Positions 47,157-53,481 of a stretch of DNA of 53,481 nt are shown here, one piece after another. The position numbers and the translations under genes are program-made. The notes beneath the pieces were generated by a model that saw nothing but the letters and a program-made list of their open reading frames with translations, did no database searches and had not been told where the DNA came from. Numbering within the stretch: position 1 is the stretch's first letter; each line of letters opens with the position of its first letter. Source of the stretch: Acidimicrobiaceae bacterium (GTDB lineage Bacteria; Actinomycetota; Acidimicrobiia; Acidimicrobiales; Acidimicrobiaceae); assembly GCA_013044475.1 (NCBI GenBank), contig JABEUM010000162.1, positions 1-53,481 on the forward strand. The letters run 5' to 3'.

Positions 47157-48016
47157 TGCCCGTCAGACAGCCAGGTGGTCACTCAAATGGCCCAAGACCT
47201 AACCAAAGATCGGGCCATCGCAGACAGTTCGACCAAAGAACCAACGAGTACCATTCCTCAAGGGCCCATAATCTCGGAGGAGATCAGGTCGAGGGGCACA
47301 GGGCGGTCTATGAGCTTTTGAAGGCGAATAGGAGAAAGGTCCAGACCATCTACTTCGAGGAGGGGATCGATCGTTCTGGGATAGTAAAGCAGATCGCAGA
47401 TCTCGCCTTCAACCAGAGGGTGCCGATTCAAAGTATCTCGTCGTCAAGGTTCTCCCATATCGCAGGTTCAGAGCTTCATCAAGGTGTGGTGGCGATGGCC
47501 GCTTCGATTAGGGCCTTAGATCTTGAAGAGATCGTCACTTCGAATTCAAAGATTGCGAATTTGTTAGTACTGGATCACATTACCGACCCTAGGAACCTAG
47601 GGGCGATTCTGCGGAGTGCCGAATGCGCCGGGGTCACGGGGGTGATCATTCCCGAACATCGTGCGTGCAGGCTCACTCCTTCGGCGACAAAGACCGCCGC
47701 TGGTGCCATCGAATACCTGAGTTTCTCGCTGGCAAGTTCTATTCCAGGCGTACTATCTGACCTCAAGACCTTGGGGATATGGTCGGTAGGGCTCGATATG
47801 GACGCTGAGGCAAATCTTTCTCAAATCAACTTGCTGACTTCGCCGGTAGCCCTGGTCCTTGGGGCAGAAGGGAAGGGTCTTTCGAAGTTGACCAAAGCCA
47901 GGTGTGACCTTCTGGCGAAGATCCCACAGTTTGGAAGGGTCGAGTCACTAAACGTCTCGGCGGCTGCGACTTTGGCCGTTTATGAGGTGGCAAGGGCCCG
48001 CGGAAGCCTGATCTAG
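47156..48016 (+). CDS. rlmB: 23S rRNA (guanosine-2'-O)-methyltransferase RlmB family
   Basis: A SpoU-family methyltransferase, most likely modifying G2251 of 23S rRNA. It has an unusually basic, disordered N-terminal leader (about 35 residues with Arg, Gln, His, Asn). The substrate-binding segment is GHRAVYELLKANRRKVQTIYFEEG. The SAM knot has DHITDPRNLGAILRSAECAGV and the ALVLGAEGKGLS region. Start ATG at 47156, overlapping the ispF TGA by 1 nt, with AAGGAG upstream. In many actinobacteria cysS sits before it; it is absent here. Confidence 0.92.
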   Translation: MPVRQPGGHSNGPRPNQRSGHRRQFDQRTNEYHSSRAHNLGGDQVEGHRAVYELLKANRRKVQTIYFEEGIDRSGIVKQIADLAFNQRVPIQSISSSRFSHIAGSELHQGVVAMAASIRALDLEEIVTSNSKIANLLVLDHITDPRNLGAILRSAECAGVTGVIIPEHRACRLTPSATKTAAGAIEYLSFSLASSIPGVLSDLKTLGIWSVGLDMDAEANLSQINLLTSPVALVLGAEGKGLSKLTKARCDLLAKIPQFGRVESLNVSAAATLAVYEVARARGSLI

Positions 48017-48177
48017 ACTTTTAGATACAAAATAGGGATTTTCGACCCTTAGCAAAAGGACTTTGACCATGTATCCATTGATGGTTAGGTTTGTCTAATT
48101 TGTTAGATACTGTTGTCTAGCCTCCTTGTCAATTTCTGGACTTGCCGAGGGAGCCCTTCGGCGGACGGAGAAGGTCG

Positions 48178-48321
48178 ATGAATGACGGTGGAACTGTTTC
48201 GGGTGGTCCGACTCAGCGAGGTAAGCCAGAGTACCAGGCACAAATTAGACGGCCATGGTGGTGTCTGAGTATGAAAGGCTGGGGTTTGTGGGTGCCCAGA
48301 GTTCTACCCTTAGGAATATAA
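48178..48321 (+). CDS. Possible short leader ORF before the response regulator
   Basis: An ATG with GGAGAAGG five nt upstream opens a 47-codon frame, reading MNDGGTVSGGPTQRGKPE. It overlaps the response regulator start in another frame. Translation would interfere with, or couple to, that gene. No family is recognised. Confidence 0.25.
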   Translation: MNDGGTVSGGPTQRGKPEYQAQIRRPWWCLSMKGWGLWVPRVLPLGI

Positions 48322-49004
48322 CGTTGGAGAGTTCTTCTAGAGCTAGAGACCGAATTCGGGTGCTGTTGGTAGACGATCACGCGCTATTGCGTGACGGAAC
48401 CGCCCAACTCTTCGAACGATTCGAAGATATCGAGGTGGTTGGCCAGGCCTCAACTGGCGAACAAGGCTTGGCCTTGATGAGCCAACTCAAGGTCGATGTA
48501 GCCCTAGTCGATGTCAATCTGCCAGGTATTAGCGGCCTCGAGGTCGCCAAGCTGGCGGCTGCCAAGAACCCGAAGGTTCGCATTTTGATCGTCAGTGCCT
48601 ACGACGATTACGCCTATGTTGCCGAAGCCCTTGAAGTCGGTGTCGCTGGATACCTCCTCAAGACCGCCTCCGGGAGGGAGCTTGTCGACGCGGTAAGGAC
48701 GGTAGCGGATGGATCGTTCGTCCTTGGAGGGTCGATTTCGTTGAGGTTGGCAAAACGCAGAGGAGGCGATCCGGTTGCGCCCAACTCAGTTCTCACCCCG
48801 AGGGAGGCCGATGTCTTGGGCCAGATCGCTCGTGGATCTACCAATAAGTCGATCGCAAACCAACTCGGGCTTTCCCTCCGGACGGTAGAGGGGTATGTTT
48901 CGAACGTCTTGACCAAACTGGGTGTCTCCTCGAGGACAGAGGCGGCGCTGTATGCAATCGCAAACCACCTACTACCCGATGACTATGGCGACTCAGAGTC
49001 GTAA
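48255..49004 (+). CDS. NarL/LuxR-type response regulator
   Basis: A 249-residue response regulator. The receiver starts near residue 33 with RIRVLLVDDHALLRDG; the phospho-acceptor Asp lies in VALVDVNLPG and the Lys in GYLLKTASG. The HTH is LTPREADVLGQIARGSTNKSIANQLGLSLRTVEGYVSNVLTKLG. The N-terminal 32 residues are not family-like, so a TTG start near 48325 is possible. It overlaps the histidine kinase gene by 26 nt and is its likely partner. Confidence 0.9.
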   Translation: MVVSEYERLGFVGAQSSTLRNITLESSSRARDRIRVLLVDDHALLRDGTAQLFERFEDIEVVGQASTGEQGLALMSQLKVDVALVDVNLPGISGLEVAKLAAAKNPKVRILIVSAYDDYAYVAEALEVGVAGYLLKTASGRELVDAVRTVADGSFVLGGSISLRLAKRRGGDPVAPNSVLTPREADVLGQIARGSTNKSIANQLGLSLRTVEGYVSNVLTKLGVSSRTEAALYAIANHLLPDDYGDSES

Positions 49005-50418
49005 AGACGAGTGGCGGCTCATCGCTAAAAAGGTCAGTCACCCACCAACCGCTGACTTTAGGTTCTGGGTGGTGCAGCTGATGGTGATTTTCATCGCCCT
49101 GACCCACCTCTACGTCGACATAAACTACTCCAAGCTGTCGGGCTTCCCAGACGGTATACCGGTAGCGCTCTTGATACTGCCGGTCGGCTATGCCGCCTTA
49201 CACTTTGGACTCTCAGGTTCAGCCGCTACTGGGCTTTGGGCGATGGTCTTGTGGCTTCCCGATCTACTGCTACCCCACGACAAGGGACACGCTGGATCTG
49301 ACCTATTGAGCCTAATTCTTGTCGAAGTGGTCGCCTTTATCGTCGGACAGAGGGTCGAAGCCGAGAGGGAGACCCACTCCAGGGTGGAGAATGCGACGCT
49401 GGAGAGGCTATTGGCCGAGGCGAGATACCGGCAGCTTTTCAATGCCAATGCCTCCCCGATTCTCGTCTTTGATTCCGAGTGCGCTGTTCGGGACATCAAT
49501 CCAGCCGCCAAGAAGATATTTGGGGATAGCGTCATTGGCTCCTCGGTGGAGGAACTTTTGGCAACTAAATGCGGACTCGATATGGCAAAAGATACCATCG
49601 TCTCCCCCGGCGACGGTAAGGAGTATCGGGTAGATCTTGCGGCTTTAGGAGATAACTCGGGTGAGGAACTGATTCAAGTGGTACTGGAAGACGTGACCGC
49701 TGAGCGGAGGGAAAGGCTGAGGATCCGTAAGTATGCCGAGCTAGTGGTGGAAGCGGAGGAGGAGCAGAGAAAACAGCTTTCTCGGGAGCTTCACGATGAG
49801 CCTTTGCAGCTATTTCTGCACTTGGCGAGGCGTCTTGAGCTTTTGGGGGAGACCCAAGGAGTACCGGCTGGTGTCGTTGATGCCCTTTCCGAGACGAGGA
49901 ATCAAGCCTTGCAAGCGGCGAACAGCCTGAGGAACATGGCCAGAAATCTGCGGCCGCCAGCCCTAGATCAGCTCGGACTTGTTCCCGCACTCTCGGGTTT
50001 GATCGCCGATTCCGAAGACCAGTTCAACTTCAAAGGAAGCCTAAAGGTAGTCGGAACTCAAGTTCGCCTAGCCCAAACCTTGGAACTCGTAGCTTTTAGA
50101 GTCGTGCAGGAGTCGATAAACAACACGGTCCGGCACGCTAACGCCAATAACCTCTTCGTTGAGGTTGAGTTCTGCGATGCGTGGCTTCGACTTACCATTA
50201 CCGACGACGGTGGGGGCTTTGATTGGGAGGCGGTGGAAGGAATTTCCGAGGGCCATCTTGGTCTAGTAGGTATGAGAGAGCGGGTTACTTCGATCGGTGG
50301 TGAAGTATCCATAGAGTCGCGGCTGGGCGCGGGCACGACCGTCGTCGCACAGATCCCCCTCGTCCGAGATACCATGGCGAAGCTGGAACTCATTGAAGGC
50401 GCCTTTAAAAGTATCTGA
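48979..50418 (+). CDS. Membrane sensor histidine kinase (HisKA_3/NarX-like)
   Basis: A sensor of about 480 residues. Four hydrophobic segments occupy residues 25-120, with no large extracellular domain. A PAS-like segment follows (about 150-250, with YRQLFNANASPILVFDSE). The dimerisation/phosphoacceptor helix EEQRKQLSRELHDEPLQLFLHLA has the His, and the ATPase shows TDDGGGFDW and LGLVGMRERV. I set the start at the ATG 48979, just inside the regulator gene. The signal is unknown. Confidence 0.9.
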   Translation: MTMATQSRKDEWRLIAKKVSHPPTADFRFWVVQLMVIFIALTHLYVDINYSKLSGFPDGIPVALLILPVGYAALHFGLSGSAATGLWAMVLWLPDLLLPHDKGHAGSDLLSLILVEVVAFIVGQRVEAERETHSRVENATLERLLAEARYRQLFNANASPILVFDSECAVRDINPAAKKIFGDSVIGSSVEELLATKCGLDMAKDTIVSPGDGKEYRVDLAALGDNSGEELIQVVLEDVTAERRERLRIRKYAELVVEAEEEQRKQLSRELHDEPLQLFLHLARRLELLGETQGVPAGVVDALSETRNQALQAANSLRNMARNLRPPALDQLGLVPALSGLIADSEDQFNFKGSLKVVGTQVRLAQTLELVAFRVVQESINNTVRHANANNLFVEVEFCDAWLRLTITDDGGGFDWEAVEGISEGHLGLVGMRERVTSIGGEVSIESRLGAGTTVVAQIPLVRDTMAKLELIEGAFKSI

Positions 50419-50459
50419 TACTCGAGAGCCAGCGATGTAGGCTCCAAGGAGAGCGGGAA

Positions 50460-50711
50460 CTATCGGCTCGAGGTGTCTTTCAGGAACTCCCACACGACCT
50501 CTTCGGTCTCGAGGATCTTTAGGTCTCGGCGAAGGAGTCGCAACAGCTTCTCTTCGAGCATCTTGTGTGCCCGGATCTTCGCTCTTTTCGTCGTTGACCC
50601 GTAGGTCAGGGCGGAGAAGATCAACAGAATAACCACCGCCGATACCGCAAAGATACCGATCAGACTGACCGCAACAGCCACGGCCGCAACAACACTCAAG
50701 GGTCCTACCAC
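50460..50711 (-). CDS. Small single-pass or two-pass membrane protein
   Basis: An 83-residue frame with a long hydrophobic part (residues about 5-35) and a basic/acidic helical tail (KRAKIRAHKMLEEKLLRLLRRDLKILETEEVVWEFLK). GTG 50711 or TTG 50699 could start it. No family is recognised, but the composition is convincing for a real protein. It is convergent with the histidine kinase. Upstream lies a cluster of ACCTA/TAGGT repeats. Confidence 0.5.
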   Translation of the reverse strand: MVGPLSVVAAVAVAVSLIGIFAVSAVVILLIFSALTYGSTTKRAKIRAHKMLEEKLLRLLRRDLKILETEEVVWEFLKDTSSR

Positions 50712-51441
50712 GGGGTTATTATGCCGCTGGACTTTATTGTGTCCAACCCGAGTAGCACCTACAGCGCGGGGGCAATTCCACCTAGGGGACGCAATAGGTG
50801 GCTAGGTAACACGGGAGAACTACCTAGCGGGATACCGCATAAACACCCAGGTTGGAAATAAACCGACGAGGTTAACATCGAGGTAGGGACCTATGTCACC
50901 TGTTTATTAGGGCGAAATGGCAGAAAAGACGCTCCCGAAGTAAATCACGCTCACTCAGGCCAATTTTATTAGCTGGATTGATAGGAAAAGCGCACATTTT
51001 GCTTAGGACCGATCTAGGACCATAGCTTGTGGTGGCTGTCGGCGTATAACTGCCGCCATTTGACCCGTCAGTTCGAATTCGCTACGAGTCGGCGTAAATA
51101 CCTGTTGCGCTCTTTGTCGGCTTCTACCCGTGGGTAGCCCGTACGCACCCGTGCCAGTTCCCAGCAGATCAAATTGCCGACTCGATAGATGGGCGCCAAT
51201 TCGATATGGCAGTTCTACTCCGCCGAGTCGAGGGTTGGAGCCCTTTGTCGGAAGCATCATTCGAACAAAAGCTCGCCTGGAACTTAAATCGAGCGTCCGA
51301 TTGCCAACCTGGCCTTGTTCTGCCTGCTAGCGACTTTCATCGAAGTGCTCATGAGACGGAGCTGCTCGGCAGGTGTTCTGTCAAAAAAGACGCGACCCGA
51401 CCCGGCTTTAGCTAAAAGCGCGCCAACTTTCTCGAAACAGA
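50712..51441. other. Long non-coding stretch with palindrome cluster
   Basis: No credible gene over about 730 nt. Between 50757 and 50893 there are six ACCTA or TAGGT pentamers and two perfect inverted repeats. The remaining part to the tRNA is featureless. A plus-strand frame at its right end crosses the tRNA and encodes the WSDSNRRPDDYKS signature, a known artefact of reading a tRNA in reverse. Confidence 0.45.
50778..50828. repeat. Tandem inverted repeats (possible switch or operator)
   Basis: CCACCTA (50778-50784) pairs with TAGGTGG (50795-50801), and GCTAGGTA (50801-50808) pairs with TACCTAGC (50821-50828). The middle CTAGGT could pair instead with the upstream ACCTAG at 50780-50785, so two folds exclude each other. 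It could be a structured RNA, an attenuator or an operator array. Confidence 0.45.
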
Positions 51442-51514
51442 GCCGGTGGTCGGACTCGAACCGACGACCTGACGATTACAAATCGCCTGCGCTACCAGCT
51501 GCGCCACACCGGCC
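51442..51514 (-). tRNA. tRNA-Thr (TGT)
   Basis: Read on the minus strand, a full cloverleaf: acceptor GCCGGTG/CACCGGC, D-arm GCGC/GCGC, anticodon stem GGCGA/TCGTC around TTTGTAA (anticodon TGT), T-arm GTCGG-TTCGAGT-CCGAC, discriminator T. No CCA is encoded. Confidence 0.97.
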
Positions 51515-51563
51515 GACTCAACGAATCTAATCGCCTTTGAGTCTTTGTCTCACATCTATCGGG

Positions 51564-52016
51564 CTAAAGTGTTGCCTCTTGCGGATTTAGAGACTCCTGG
51601 GCCATAACTGACCCGTCGAGATGTTCCGCAACCTCGACCTGAATCTTCCTGGCTTTAGCCGAAGCTAGGATCGGAACTCGAACTTGTAGTACCCCAGAGT
51701 CGTACCTTGCGGTGACGGCTTGGGTGTCGAGGTGTTCTGCGAGCCGGATTGATCGCTGATACTTTCCGTGATAGCGACCAGAAAGCAGCACTTCGGTCCC
51801 GTTGCGCCTGGGGCTGGTCCGAACGGCGCTCACGGAGAGGATATCATTTTCGACCACGACCTCGATCTGCTCTGGGTCAAATCCTGGTAGATCGATATCG
51901 ACGATGTAGACGTCACCATCTCGGTATGCGTCGATTCCTGAAGTGCTAAAGGAGTCGGATAGCATTGCGCTCGCTAAACCCTCAAAGTGCCTCATTGGAT
52001 CGATCTTCATCAGCAT
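51564..52016 (-). CDS. Hsp20 / alpha-crystallin small heat-shock protein
   Basis: A 150-residue small heat-shock chaperone. The alpha-crystallin domain starts with YIVDIDLPGFDPEQIEVVVENDILSVSA, and the end has the typical GVLQVRVPI (GVL-x-I/V-x-x-P). The start is the ATG at 52016, where AAAGGAG sits six nt upstream; an ATG-like start nine codons earlier is less likely. A-rich direct repeats upstream may be its control region. It appears monocistronic. Confidence 0.92.
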   Translation of the reverse strand: MLMKIDPMRHFEGLASAMLSDSFSTSGIDAYRDGDVYIVDIDLPGFDPEQIEVVVENDILSVSAVRTSPRRNGTEVLLSGRYHGKYQRSIRLAEHLDTQAVTARYDSGVLQVRVPILASAKARKIQVEVAEHLDGSVMAQESLNPQEATL

Positions 52017-52068
52017 TGTGTGCTCCTTTTCTATGGACTCCACTCAGTTCTTACGACTAGCTTAACCT

Positions 52069-52104
52069 AACTCAGAAAAGATTATTTCAGAAAACTCAGA
52101 AAAG
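52069..52104. repeat. Direct repeat upstream of hsp20
   Basis: AACTCAGAAAAG occurs at 52069-52080 and again at 52093-52104, 24 nt apart. That is about two helical turns and fits a dimeric repressor site. It lies 53-88 nt before the Hsp20 start. No HAIR or CIRCE consensus was seen. Confidence 0.45.
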
Positions 52105-52260
52105 TTGATAGATAGAGACTCAAGTTTTGGCTGGCTCGATTTGAGTCGATAGCTCCACTTTTGGCTATATGATCCGAATAGTGATTTTCGGTCGAACTTT
52201 TTATCTTTTGTCGCCACTTAACCTCTATATGTGCTTTGATTCTGGGATCAGTGGTGAAAA

Positions 52261-52842
52261 GTGAAGGGCCGACGGGCCCTGGTCGGTCTCATTCTGGTAC
52301 TTGCACAGGTAGGAATTGGCTACGCGCTGCTTAGCTCGGCTTCCGCCAATTCGACCGTCTCGGCGGCGCTTAGCACTACGAGTTCTACCTCGGTTACTAC
52401 CTCCTCTACGGTCCCTGCCCTGTCCTCAACGACGACCGTTGCGCCTACAACGACGTCGACTACCGTTCCAGTCCCACCGTCGACTACCTCTTCGACAACT
52501 ACCACAGTCGTCCTGTCTCCCTCTACCACCAACGCCTATTCAAGCGTGACGGTGAGGGTTGCCAATGGAACTCAAGTACCCGGATTAGCGGGCAAGATCA
52601 CCAACTATCTCGCCTCAAAGGGATATGACGTAGTTGCCCCGGTGAATGCGAACGCTCAGGCATCGGCTTCGATGGTCTACTACTCTTCTGGATTCCAATA
52701 CCAAGCGATCACTTTGGCCCAGGACTTGGCCCTGAGTCAGGCCTCGGTCGCCCCTTATTCGACTTCGGTTCCCCTTAACCTTCCAGAAGAGGACATTACG
52801 GTAGTTGTCGGTCCAGACCTCTCGGTATTTGCTACCGGCTAG
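52261..52842 (+). CDS. LytR_C-domain secreted protein
   Basis: A 193-residue protein with an N-terminal signal or anchor (GLILVLAQVGIGYALL), a long Ser/Thr/Pro linker (residues about 30-95) and a C-terminal LytR_C-like domain with VTVRVANGTQVPGLAGKIT, LASKGYDV and VVVGPD. Such domains are found in cell-wall-linked proteins of actinobacteria. GTG start at 52261 with a poor SD. Its partner may be a LytR-CpsA-Psr enzyme elsewhere. Confidence 0.8.
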   Translation: MKGRRALVGLILVLAQVGIGYALLSSASANSTVSAALSTTSSTSVTTSSTVPALSSTTTVAPTTTSTTVPVPPSTTSSTTTTVVLSPSTTNAYSSVTVRVANGTQVPGLAGKITNYLASKGYDVVAPVNANAQASASMVYYSSGFQYQAITLAQDLALSQASVAPYSTSVPLNLPEEDITVVVGPDLSVFATG

Positions 52843-52922
52843 CGCCGTCTTTGGGTGGAAGGTTCTTTGCCAAGCGGAATGAATAGTTGGCATACTGTCC
52901 AATCAAGAGAGGCGACCAGCCG

Positions 52923-53481
52923 TTGCTAGTTATAGCCCCCGACAAGTTCAAAGGGACGGCTTCAGCACTTGAGGTGGCGCGCTGGTGCGAAGAAGTCGCC
53001 AAAGAATTGGGACAGCAGACCGTCAGTTTCGCAATGTCCGACGGTGGAGAGGGTCTGCTTGACGCAATTGGCGGGGAGATCTTTGAAGATTTGGTCACTT
53101 CACCCTTGGGTAGGGAAGTCTATGCAAAATGGTCGATGCGGGACAAGACTGCGGTCATCGAGATGGCCAGGGCCTCTGGACTCTCATTGGTGGGCGGGGC
53201 GGAACAGAATGATCCGATGAGAGCGACTACCAAGGGAACCGGTCAGCTGATCGTCAAGGCGGTTCAAAGGGGCGCAGAAGAGGTTCTTGTGGGTTGTGGA
53301 GGCTCTGCGACGATTGACGGAGGAGTCGGAGCCTTAGCGGCTATGGAGCCCCTTGGGCAGTTCCAAGGGGTGGCTCTAAGAGCCCTCGTTGATACTCGAA
53401 CGAAGTTCTTGGATGCAGCCAAGGAGTTTGGACCACAAAAAGGTGCGAGCGATTCTCAGGTTAGGGAATTAACTCTACGGC
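52923..53481 (+). CDS. Glycerate kinase (partial, runs off the window)
   Basis: The first 186 residues of a GlxK-type glycerate kinase (PF02595). IAPDKFKGTASALEVA, MSDGGEGLLDAI, IEMARASGLSLV, TTKGTGQLI, GCGGSATIDGG and FGPQKGA are family landmarks in order. The segment between SATIDGG and FGPQKGA is shorter than in the usual enzyme. The TTG start at 52923 is weakly supported. The 3' end lies outside. Confidence 0.85.
   Translation, partial: MLVIAPDKFKGTASALEVARWCEEVAKELGQQTVSFAMSDGGEGLLDAIGGEIFEDLVTSPLGREVYAKWSMRDKTAVIEMARASGLSLVGGAEQNDPMRATTKGTGQLIVKAVQRGAEEVLVGCGGSATIDGGVGALAAMEPLGQFQGVALRALVDTRTKFLDAAKEFGPQKGASDSQVRELTLR

Noticed and set aside
50790-50850. Resemblance to a 16S rRNA segment (GTAACACGG...ACCGCATAA)
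   Set aside because: Only short words match and the perfect inverted repeats do not fit 16S helices; most likely coincidence.
50750-50860. Possible c-di-GMP (GEMM) or c-di-AMP riboswitch
   Set aside because: A GGGACGCAA word resembles GEMM-I, but the conserved core and the receptor/tetraloop arrangement do not align, and no suitable gene lies downstream on the plus strand.
51315-51530. Plus-strand ORF with WSDSNRRPDDYKSPALP
   Set aside because: It is the antisense of tRNA-Thr(TGT); this peptide string is a well-known artefact of tRNA loci.

Overview
The window looks like chromosomal DNA of an actinobacterium of moderate G+C content (mid-50s percent by eye), most likely from a deep-branching acidophilic lineage such as the Acidimicrobiia. 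The actinobacterial signs are a CarD regulator, a mycothiol-type ZAS anti-sigma factor beside a SigR-like sigma factor, DUF2342 and DUF4395 proteins, a paired TrkA (CeoB/CeoC) operon beside an APC permease, and many GTG and TTG starts. The acid habitat is an inference from a sedolisin-type (S53) acid protease. The lineage is also inferred and rests on no database search.

Layout. 0.5-9.6 kb (mostly minus strand): adenine deaminase, a DUF4395 membrane protein, a secreted-repeat lipoprotein (plus strand), a PAS/GGDEF/EAL protein, a membrane-anchored sedolisin and asd. 10.2-13.0 kb: lysC, then two tandem cyclophilins. 13.0-16.9 kb: a hairpin-rich spacer, then a G+C-rich MarR/MFS/PEBP cassette that looks recently acquired. 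16.9-23.1 kb: MarC, a tiny membrane peptide, a HAD phosphatase, the TrkA pair, and a divergent APC permease that carries a C-terminal OB-fold domain.

23.2-37.2 kb is a long plus-strand housekeeping run: topA-tmk-holB, tRNA-Thr(CGT), sigR/rsrA-like pair, a small zinc-ligand protein, DUF2342 protease, tilS, hpt, folE-folP-folB-folK, panC, coaX, lysS. Many junctions overlap by 1-16 nt or touch, so the run is probably co-transcribed in blocks. It makes folate, pantothenate/CoA precursors, dTMP, lysyl-tRNA and lysidine-tRNA.

37.2-40.8 kb is the accessory interruption: a polyprenyl synthase (minus), a TnpB (IS200/IS605-type) remnant, a TIGR03086 protein and a broken VOC gene. 40.8-48.0 kb returns to core genes: clpC with a clear terminator, disA, a Crp/Fnr regulator (minus), carD, ispD, ispF and rlmB. 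48.2-53.5 kb: a NarL-type response regulator and histidine kinase pair, a small membrane protein, tRNA-Thr(TGT), Hsp20, a LytR_C-domain protein and the start of a glycerate kinase cut by the window edge.

The gene order from tilS through rlmB follows the order I recall in mycobacteria, with several members absent (ftsH, panD, radA, cysS). Signalling themes recur: c-di-GMP turnover, c-di-AMP synthesis (DisA) with K+ transport regulators nearby, thiol-stress sigma control, and CarD/ClpC/Hsp20 stress functions. There are no rRNA genes, CRISPR arrays or intact insertion sequences.
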